Below, piece by piece: positions 11,496 through 19,689 of a DNA stretch of 64,000 nucleotides. This DNA is from Gonapodya prolifera JEL478 (Eukaryota; Monoblepharomycota; Monoblepharidomycetes; Monoblepharidales; Gonapodyaceae). Made by a program: the position numbers and the translations under genes. The DNA lies in NCBI GenBank assembly GCA_001574975.1, contig KQ965732.1, positions 248,001-312,000 of the forward strand. The letters run 5' to 3'. The notes beneath the pieces were generated by a model, which saw nothing but the letters and a program-made list of their open reading frames with translations, had not been told where the DNA came from and ran no database searches. The stretch's first letter is position 1; each line of letters opens with the position of its first letter.

Positions 11496-13439
11496 TCATC
11501 GGTCGTCGGGCCCGTCGTTCGAATTCTTTGCCGCCGTCGGTTTGGGCTCCACGATCTCCTTCCCCTTTTTGCCGTCGCCACCACCCGACGCGGTTCGAAT
11601 GTGCGTGGACACGGGTCGCGACAGTCGCGGCGTGTTTCCCGACGGAATGTTGGCGGCGCTGTTGGATTTCGGTAAGGTGGATCCGTCCAAAGAGATGACG
11701 GATCTGCTGGACCGTGTTCGCTGCTCTAACGACATCTCGGGAATGACGAGTGGCCCCATCTCCCCAATCGTCTCCACTTTCTCTTCTCGGGGTTCCAAGA
11801 ACTGGTCCAGGAAGTCTACGATGAGGGGCTCTTTCAATCCGGACAGTTTGAATTCGTCGAGCGACTACAAACGGGGAGGGACAGGCGACCGCGTCATGAG
11901 GTACGAGCTTCGGCACAGTGTGTGACGGAAGCTCACCAGTTGCCCGTTTCCGTCAATATCCAAATCATCAAACAACCGTCCCACCATTTCGTTCACCTTC
12001 ACCGTGGGATCCTCGTCGGGGTACATGCTGCTGAGCTTATCACATAACGAGGCGTTTTCATCTCCACGCACACGAGACCGAACTTGCGCCACCAGTCACC
12101 CACCATGTTCATCAAAGTTGACGTCAGCTCCGCCCTCGTAATATCCCCATCCTTGTTGATATCGTACAGTTTAAATGACACTGTTCACGTGTGTGTTGGG
12201 GTAAGGAACGCGTCCACACACTCAATTGTACCATCGTCGCAACTGCCTTTCGTTGGGGACCAACAGACTCACGCTCCAATTTCTCCTCGTTGGTTCCCTT
12301 GAGGAACACGGCGAGACCCTCCATGAACTCCATCAGGTCGATCGACTGGGATCCGTCCTCGTCAAAGGCATCGAACAGCCGTTCCAGAAAGACACGCTGG
12401 GCGTAGGTGGGGAAGGCCGTGAGGTGGGATGCAATGGTCTGGTCCGGAAGACGGTGAGTGGCAAAGGGTTAGAGGTCCGTCAAACTCGCCCAGTGGGATA
12501 ATATGCCTCCGGTGGACTCCCGGTCAGCGCTCCGCGCTCAGGCGTCGGTACTCGCTCGCTGTTTAAGCCTTGACGGCGGGATAATTTGCCTCCGGCAGAT
12601 TCCTCGGTCAAGCGCTTTTCGCGCTCAGACCTCGATACACGCTCTCTGAATGATTCGCCTCCGGCGGACTCCTCGGTCAGCGCTTTCGCGCTTATGCCTC
12701 ACCCTTGCTGCGCTCGCCCCCCTCGCCCCCCTCGCCTCCCCGCCCACGTACCTCCTTAAACTGCTCTTTAGTGATTACGTTAGGGTCCGCGTTTTTCGCC
12801 GACTTCTTGAGAAAGTCTTCTTTGATCTTACGGAACTCGGAGTCGTTGACTTTTGTGTAAAGAGACCGCCGGAGGGTTGGGGTTGGGGGTTGGGGGAACG
12901 CCGAACACGGCGAACGAGAAGTCTCTGTCAGCTCGACTCTTTACACAGCGATGATAATCTCCCGTATGACGACTTTGGTATTGTGCCCCGTGCCCCGTCC
13001 CCTGTCCGCGCCAGGGTTGTGAGCCCAAGAGTTCTTCGACCTCTTTGCCGGCTTCGAACAAGGACCAGTCCCAGCAGGAGCGCGACGCCACTTCTTAGTT
13101 CGGACCGAGGCACGCCGTGGAGAAGCCCATCGGCGTGGTGTGCAGCTCGCCATTAACGCATTCCCCAGTTGGCGATGATTCCATTCAATTGCATCCCTCC
13201 CGCCCTCCCGCCCAAGTGCATGGCTCCACATCCTGACGATGTCCACCCATCCATCTACCCTCCACCGTCCTCCTCCGTGCTCCCGTATCCCAACTCATCC
13301 GCCCGTCGCAGCGCACGCACGCCCCCGACTCACATCGTCCCATCTTTGAGTACCTGTCATCGTCGCCCTCGCTCGCGTTGTCGCCCGGGAGTCCCGCGGA
13401 TCCCCTCGCTCCCTTTGCCTTCGAAGATGTGCCGCCCAT
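11496..13439 (-). CDS. EF-hand calcium-binding protein, putatively N-myristoylated
   Basis: Calcium sensor of the calcineurin-B/NCS/calaxin type. The start at 13439 reads MGGTSSKAKG, a good N-myristoylation signal, and its exon ends at a gtgagt donor. Further upstream exons are less certain; one near 12860-12770 reads SEFRKIKEDFLKKSAKNADP. Then come EF-hand regions: FDAFDEDGSQSIDLMEFMEG, the loop DINKDGDITRAE (D-x-N-x-D-x-D-x3-E spacing), and DDLDIDGNGQL split by an intron (about 11865-11936) before SLDEFKLSG. The phrase MEGLAVFLKGTNEEKLE resembles the region between EF-hands in calaxin/EFCAB1, so a flagellar role is possible but unproven. After the last EF-hand there is an extension of about 110 residues rich in Ser/Pro/Lys, unusual for this family. 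An intron holds three copies of a short repeat. Gene identity is firm; the 5' exons are not. Confidence 0.7.
12505..12700. repeat. Three copies of a hairpin-forming short repeat inside an intron
   Basis: Three imperfect copies of about 40 nt occur at about 12505-12545, 12589-12632 and 12658-12698, 70-85 bases apart. Each begins gcctccggcgga (or close), continues ctcctcggtc and ends in an inverted repeat of the form agcgctttcgcgct, able to form a hairpin with an agcgc/gcgct stem. They lie within the EF-hand gene (minus strand), in a probable intron between the exon ending near 12430 and the one starting near 12770. They are not coding in a consistent frame. Confidence 0.6.
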
Positions 13440-14120
13440 GCCGGCGTGGTGGTGTGCGGGGGTATCGAACCTTCCAGGGCAGATCGGTGACCAAAGTGAT
13501 CGCTCGAGCGAAACTTTTGGAGTTTCGTTTCACCACTAAATTTTTGAAGTCATCCGTCTCGCCATAGTCACATGGAGCGTGTATATGGGGCTGTGCGCTG
13601 GTCACCGCAAATTCCGATGATGAGAACGAGGCGATGTGATTACCGGCGAGACGAGTTTGGGGTTACATAATTGTCTGGAACTGACTTACTTTTCGGTACT
13701 CGGCAATTTTATCGCTTTGAATGAATGCTCAATTGTTGCGCATGAATCGAATCAGCCCTTCAGCACCTCAGCCTGGGAATCCAAAAGGGATGCCCCATTC
13801 GAGAGTCAATATAATATTAATGTCAATTTATTTGCTTTGTGATTCCCGCAGTCTTAGAAAATGTTAAGCGCCGGTCAGCACGTTTGACCTATCATACGAA
13901 TAACCCCCCTCCCCCCCTGCCAGGATTCACTTGGGTAACTTCATCAACCACCTGATCACAGCTTCAGTGCTCTGAGCTGGTCCAAGAGGAGAGCGTCATC
14001 TTGATCAAGCTTCCCACCGAGCTGCAAGTTTGTCATCATACCAAGTTCCACCACTTGTTCTCGTCCTAATTTAAGGCTCTCAAAGCTGAATGTCATGTGA
14101 ACCAAGTCGACATCTTCTTG
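13440..14120. other. Intergenic stretch, upstream of the EF-hand gene
   Basis: No supported gene was found. Short open frames are present but none has recognisable content or convincing splice signals. It probably holds the promoter of the EF-hand gene, which reads leftwards from 13439. A C-rich run (cccccctccccccc) lies near 13905-13918. Confidence 0.4.
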
Positions 14121-14515
14121 TCAAACATCCCCCTTCCACGAGATGGCTTGGTCCTCCAGGTCCTCATGGTCTGGGTACACAAATTTTTGTGCGTGATCCT
14201 CGTTCGGGTGGTCGCCGCCGGCCATATCGACTCTGAGAAACAACGAACCCAATGAAAAACAACTTCCAGCACCACGTCAGTCGTACAAACGTTTTGTATC
14301 GTAGCCACACTCCAATCCCAGCGGCGTGAAGAATGGAGACCGCAAGAATGCCCATAGCAAAGCGTTCAAAAGGGTAATCCGGGTCCCTGTCAAAGTATTT
14401 GTCTCATTAAACCACACATAGACTTGTTTGAATGACCTGCCACTCACGCTGTGTCCGTTTGCGCCTCCAAAGGTGAACATTCCTTGTTACAGCATCCTGG
14501 TGACGACGAACTCGA
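14121..14515 (-). CDS. Possible small membrane-protein gene (3 exons, tentative)
   Basis: Three minus-strand pieces join in frame at good splice sites: about 14448-14515, 14291-14386 and 14121-14232, with introns 14387-14447 (gtgagt...acag) and 14233-14290 (gtttgt...ctcag). The middle exon reads DPDYPFERFAMGILAVSILHA, with a hydrophobic stretch long enough for one membrane helix. The last exon is acidic and hydrophilic (HEDLEDQAISWKGDV) and ends with TGA. The first part contains a cluster of cysteines (PGCCNKECS). The 5' end is not resolved: no start codon could be fixed. No family is recognised. The matching phases are the main support; it could also be chance or a gene remnant. Confidence 0.3.
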
Positions 14516-16958
14516 TCTGTTGCAAATGCGTGCAGGCTACACGCTATGTCGTAATGAAGCGTAATTTTGCTCCATTTGATCAAGGGGTTGGTCCTGAAAA
14601 TTTGGCTGCTCCTTGCCTTCCTGCGTATCACCCAACCCGACCCGAAATTGGACACAAAATTTTCGTCGACCGGTCGGGTCTCGGGTCGGGTTCTGGGAAT
14701 CTCTCAGCGATGGTAGCTCAACCCGACACCACGAAGGCCGGGTCAGGTCGTTTGACCCGACCTCGAGTTGAAAATGGGCAACACTATTCCTGCGCGACCC
14801 CCCGGTTGGTGCGATAGTAGAACCGTGGCAGGAAACCGTCCGACGGTCGAAACACTTTGAGAACTTTGTGAAGAGCTCCCAGGACAGTAACCAAGGTCCA
14901 GTCAAACTTGAACTCTTATGCGATGACCCAATTCAAAAGTACCGCCTCGTCGTCATCGTCTTCATCAATGCCTTCATCATACGTGTCCACGGAGGTATTC
15001 AGTCCTGGTAATACATCCTCGAGAAAGTTCTAGTGCAAAAGGGAGGGAAAGAGAATGTGGGAATTGGTGACCAATAACTGAACACCTGCACAAGTATAAA
15101 CTGTAAATTCCTCCATATTACCCCTAGCCAAGCTTTTCAAAATAAGGAGTCGGAGGGCTCATCTTCACGGGCTTTCTTGCAACCAGATGTTGCAGAATTT
15201 GTCCAGGAACTGCTCGACCGTGTGCCTTCATGTCACCTGAACCAAACCAAGTGGCACGAAAGTAAATGGTTTCAAAGAATGGAAACACGATAGCGATTTA
15301 ATTTTGTTCGAAAGAAATGTATGCTATTTGTAATGAACGAGAATGTTATGTAATTGATGGTTACCAAAACCACCAAGACATTCCAATTACCTCACGAGCC
15401 ACAGCCACGATGGGAGCACGTTCTTTGAAGACCGTGGAGCAACGCTCACGGTCTCTCTCTGAAAGGTACGTTCTGAATGATGGATTTGGGAGATGATGTC
15501 CCAGAGCGGACATGCGGGATGATCACGAGAGGGCAACACCGACAAGCAGGCGAAGGACGGCAAAAGCTCCAGTTGATTTCCAATGGTCTGGAGGTTCCTT
15601 CGGGTTTAACTTAAGGTGCAGTTAACTTCAAAGTTCCTACGCACGTGACGGAAGAGGCCAGAACTTATGGAGAGCATGGCGCAGAGCTGAGGAGGGATGC
15701 CTGCGGTCTCGAATCAGCGAAAGGTTGTGCGCTGCTGAACAGTTGGACAATTGGGGCTGGTCAGGAAAGGTCTTGATAGGTCTTGAAGGCCTCGAGGGAG
15801 GACGGCTCGCCGAACTTCCAAAGGGTGCAGGCAACTCCGAAATGCGAAGCGCCAGGAGTGGACGAATTTTGGGGAGCATTGCCTGGAGTTGAGACGGGCT
15901 GCTTCCGCTCCCGGATTGGCGACTGGTGGTGCACTGCTTAACGTTCAAGCCCACGAGACTGGACACTGGACACTTTGCTCTGCTTTTTCTTGTCATCTTT
16001 GGGTACGCTCGGCTTTCTAACACTCGGTTCCACTCGTCCCTGCGTCCGTGGTGGCACCAACCCCAACGAGGTACGCCTTACCGGCGAGTCACGCAAGAAC
16101 TCAAGGGGGTTTGCAGGAGAGCGGGTTGTGAATGAAAGAGAAACGCCGGAATCGCATTGTAAGTGGGGTTATGCAGTGGATCTTTTGAATAGATCTCTCA
16201 TCGGTGACTCTTGCAGCAAGGGAAACTGTTTTGCGGGATCGAATTTATTGGCTGAAAGGAGGGGCTTCTTCAAAGTCAAGGCGGGATAGTGAGTAGACCA
16301 ATGGTTAGATATTCTCATTGGGTTGACACAATCACCGTTCGTTCGAGTGTGTCACAAATGGCGTGCGGACGGTGCAGAACATCCGTGGGCTGGTGGGATC
16401 ATTTAGAGTCTGAGCAGAGGGCTATATGTACTCGTTATGAATGGATTTCTCGCAAATGTGCGACCACTACTGAGGGGGCGGGAGGCGAAATGTATGCAAA
16501 GATTGGCGGGAGGGACAGGAAAAGTGTTCAGGCGTACCAAAAACGACGCGGGCGTAGAGTTGCGTATTTCGCATTCACGGGTTGGATGACGGCGGGGAGG
16601 TTAGATGATAGGTTGGCATGTTCTGGCCGTGGGAACTGACAGCTGTAAGTGTGTGCGGGTTGATCCATAATTGCACCTCGTACTTTGATTGATCATGCAA
16701 GGATCTCATTCACGGCTTCTTTGTTTCCGCACACGACGGGAGTGGAGTGCCAAGGTGCCAGTTTCTCATAACCCCAGGTCAAGTGAGTTCGCAACGAGCA
16801 CGCGTGGGGGCAACCGAGCCGTTTACTTTTAGTTGCTTTGTTCTATTTACATTTTACGTCGCATAATTCTCACAATACCAACCACGACAAAATGACTTTC
16901 CCACACTCTTCCGCGACCCAAACTTCATCACCGCGGACCACCACCCCCGACCTCACGA
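14516..16958. other. Gene-poor stretch with ACCCGAC-type repeats
   Basis: No gene could be supported. Between about 14632 and 14765 the heptamer acccgac and its complement gtcgggt recur many times in both orientations (for example cccaacccgacccg, gggtctcgggtcgggt, tttgacccgacctcg). On the minus strand a short piece near 14930-15030 reads as an acidic C-terminus (DEGIDEDDDDEAVLLNWVIA, followed by a stop) after an acceptor-like ctag, suggesting the end of a small or decayed gene. A 128-codon minus frame at 15637-16023 is Ser/Pro-rich and not recognised. Frames at 15926-16639 look like chance. Confidence 0.35.
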
Positions 16959-19265
16959 TCACTTCCACACAACCCCGACCTCCCACCCATCCTCGACGCC
17001 ATAGAACCTCACCTCGCGCAACTCATCGTCCAACGCAACCCACTCCCCGTCCCCCCCACGCGCGCGCACAACCCACCCCCTGCGCACCCTCTCTTGGGGG
17101 GGAAGCACCGCCTTTCCGACCACGCCGCGCAGCGCACGGACGGTCATCGTGGGCGGAACCCGCCGCTCGACGGCGTCTTTACCCTCGGCGCGCACGCGCA
17201 GCGCGAGAAGACGCGTCTTGAGCGCGCCCCCGCCTGCAGCGGCCGCGGGCGAGAGGGGAGCGTCGGGGGGCCCGTGCAGAGCACATAGGGCCAGGTAGCG
17301 CGGGTGCCGGGCGAGGGTAGAAGCGGTGGGTGCGGGTGTGGTGGAGGCAGGGGTGGCGGTATAGGTGGAGGTGGAGGTGGAGGGAGGGGAACCCACGGCA
17401 CCCCCAACAGCAGCTTCAAGCGCGGCCTCATGCGCGCACTTTGCAACATACCACCGCTCCGCATCTCGCCTTTCCACAGCGCCCACCTCGGACCCATTCA
17501 GCACTTTCACACCGGGCACGCGGGCCAAGACGGTCGCGCGTGCGTCGTCCTCGGCGGACGTGGGGGTCGGTGGTGCGGGGAGGGTCGGGAAGGGCGGGGA
17601 TGTCAGGACGGGGTTGCGCCGCAGACGCAGGTCGATGAGCGAGGGGAAGGACGAGAGGGCCGAGATGTGGAGCCAGGAGGAGAGAAGGTTGTCGGAGATG
17701 TTGAGCGCGCGGAGGGAGGGGAAGGGAGGGGTGGGTGCGGGGGTGGGCGCGGTGGGTTGGGCGGCGTGAGGTGGAGGTGTAACGGTAATCCCCCTCGCTC
17801 TCCCGTTAACACTCCCACCATCCACACCATCCCCACCGGCACCGGCACCGGCACCGCCACCCCCGCCGCCAACCCCCGCCGGTACTTCAAGTTCCTCGAT
17901 CCTGTTCCTCTGCAGTGCGAGGCTCTCGAGCGTTGGGAGGTGCGCGAGTGACCAGGGGAAGAAGCGGATGTCGTTGTGCTCGAGGTTGAGGAGACGTAAG
18001 TGCGGGAATGTCGCCAAGGGGTGGGGGTGCAGGTGCAGGTGCGGCAGTGGTGGTGGCGGTGGGTGGGGTGAGAGTGTGGGGTGTGATTGGGCGGGATTGC
18101 TTGCTGGCGCTATAGTCCCCGGCGCTACAGTCCCCAAAGCCGCGACGCCATTTCCTAACACAACTCCCTCCCCTGACGCGACTCCACACTCTCCGCCTCT
18201 CTCTACCGTGTCCCGCCCACCCCCGCCCTCGAAATCCCCCAACGCATTAAACCCCAAATACACCTCCCTGACTCTCGGCATGACGTTCCCCAACACTCTT
18301 ACATCCCTCCAACTCACACCCGTACTGCCCAGTTCGACCTCCAGGAGACACTCAAACCCTCCCTTTAATTCTCTCAATTCCTCGTCCGACCCGGTGAGAG
18401 GCGCGAATTTATTTGACGCGAGACGAAGGGTTTCGAGGTAGGACAAGCGGCGTGTGATGTGGGCCACGGTGGCGAAGGTGGGGAGGAGGTTGCGGGAGAG
18501 GTCGAGGGAGCGGATGTGCGGTGCGAGGTCGGCGAGTGCGGGTGCAGACGCAGACGCCGAATCCGGCACTGAAGCTGACGCAGACGCAGACGCAGACGCA
18601 GAACCTGACACTGAGACGACTGGCGCGACGAGTCCTGCGACACGAGCGCCGGCCAGGCCGACCTCTGTGAGTCTGTGCAGCTGCGAGACCATGCGCTGTG
18701 TCTTGCGCCATCCGATCAGCTCGACCTCTTTCCCACCCCACGCGCCTACACCTGGTCCCATGTCGGGACCCGTGTCCATGTCGGGACCGGGCGTAGTGTC
18801 GTGTGGGAGGTCCAGGTCCGTGGTGGAGTCGAGTGGTGTGTTTGTGTTGGAGTCACGGTCCCCATAGGCACCTGCACCTGCAGATGCACCGACGCGGTCG
18901 ACATCCGAGACGGAGACACCGATCGCGTACTTTTGGATCAAGGCGTCGACAACCCCCGTCCCGAAATCGATCTTTACGTTTCCATTCAGCTTCACAAACG
19001 ACGCTGCGCTCGCCGTTGCCGTGTGCCCGCCTCCACCACCTCTGCACCAGAAATAGCGCACGCCATTATGCGCGCCGTCGTGTTTTCCACGCAGCGGGTC
19101 GTCCCACTCGAGGCCCAGCCACACGGCGGAGGATGAGAGCGGGACGGGGCCGGCGTAGCGGATTGTCGCGGGCTGTAGGGCGACGAGCACGCGGAGGCCG
19201 AGGAGGTGCGGGTGCGTGGAGGGCGGGAGAGATTCGGAGGGTGGACGGGGATGAGAGGGTGGCAT
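16959..19265 (-). CDS. TBCE: Tubulin-specific chaperone E (CAP-Gly, LRR, ubiquitin-like)
   Basis: Tubulin folding cofactor E, which with TBCD and TBCC assembles and dissociates the alpha/beta-tubulin dimer in the cytosol. Starting at the ATG at 19265, the frame codes 768 residues without introns. The CAP-Gly domain is near residues 20-100 (AVWLGLEWDDPLRGKHDGAHN followed by GVRYFWC). Leucine-rich repeats follow (IRSLDLSRNLLPTF, LETLRLASNKFAPL, LRLLNLEHNDIRFF, LRALNISDNLLSSW). A C-terminal ubiquitin-like domain ends the protein (ALRVRAEGKDAVERRVPP to the C-terminus). It is longer than the usual 500-550 residues because of low-complexity Gly/Ala/Ser/Pro/Thr linkers, for example the SASASASASV type near residue 240 and HPPPPPLPHLHLHPHP. 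A further in-frame extension upstream to 19355 lacks an ATG. The GC-rich simple sequence makes assembly errors possible. Confidence 0.9.
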   Translation of the reverse strand: MPPSHPRPPSESLPPSTHPHLLGLRVLVALQPATIRYAGPVPLSSSAVWLGLEWDDPLRGKHDGAHNGVRYFWCRGGGGGHTATASAASFVKLNGNVKIDFGTGVVDALIQKYAIGVSVSDVDRVGASAGAGAYGDRDSNTNTPLDSTTDLDLPHDTTPGPDMDTGPDMGPGVGAWGGKEVELIGWRKTQRMVSQLHRLTEVGLAGARVAGLVAPVVSVSGSASASASASASVPDSASASAPALADLAPHIRSLDLSRNLLPTFATVAHITRRLSYLETLRLASNKFAPLTGSDEELRELKGGFECLLEVELGSTGVSWRDVRVLGNVMPRVREVYLGFNALGDFEGGGGRDTVERGGECGVASGEGVVLGNGVAALGTVAPGTIAPASNPAQSHPTLSPHPPPPPLPHLHLHPHPLATFPHLRLLNLEHNDIRFFPWSLAHLPTLESLALQRNRIEELEVPAGVGGGGGGAGAGAGGDGVDGGSVNGRARGITVTPPPHAAQPTAPTPAPTPPFPSLRALNISDNLLSSWLHISALSSFPSLIDLRLRRNPVLTSPPFPTLPAPPTPTSAEDDARATVLARVPGVKVLNGSEVGAVERRDAERWYVAKCAHEAALEAAVGGAVGSPPSTSTSTYTATPASTTPAPTASTLARHPRYLALCALHGPPDAPLSPAAAAGGGALKTRLLALRVRAEGKDAVERRVPPTMTVRALRGVVGKAVLPPQERVRRGWVVRARGGDGEWVALDDELREVRFYGVEDGWEVGVVWK

Positions 19266-19580
19266 GAAGTGTGGGAATGGGAAGGAATTGGATTTGGAGT
19301 TTGAGAGGTGGTGTGGCTGCGGACCGGCCACACCCGGCTGGAGCACCAAGCACACTCTCGGACACTCCCCTCCCCCCCGCGATGCTGTTCAGGTGCGCTC
19401 GATGCTGCGTCTGCTCTGCTCTGCTCTGGCACAACTCACACGCCAACATCACGCACCCACAGCGACTCGCCCCCGCTCTACGCACTCCCGCAGCTGCCCC
19501 AGTCGCTTGCAGGTATTTTGCATTCCACCGTTTTCGTGCTGCGAAGCTCTAATGTTCTCTTCTTTCTTCCCCTCCTATCC
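19266..19580. promoter_or_regulatory. Divergent region upstream of TBCE
   Basis: About 315 bases lie between the TBCE start and the first recognisable part of the next gene, which reads the other way. The sequence is C-rich on the + strand (ccctcccccccgcg near 19370). No defined motif was recognised. Confidence 0.3.
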
Positions 19581-19689
19581 ATGACCCTCGACTCACCCCT
19601 CGGCCCCTGCCACCCCAACCCCACACGACACCAACTGCCCCTGCCATCACCCACCCCCCAACTCCACCCCTCCACCCGCCACTCAAGTC

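Noticed and set aside
15637-16023. 128-codon minus-strand frame
   Set aside because: Ser/Pro/Arg-rich, no conserved pattern, no neighbouring splice signals; not enough to call a gene.
16838-18441. Several 100-215-codon plus-strand frames over the TBCE region
   Set aside because: They are low-complexity shadows (Gly-, Arg- or Ser-rich) of the TBCE coding strand.
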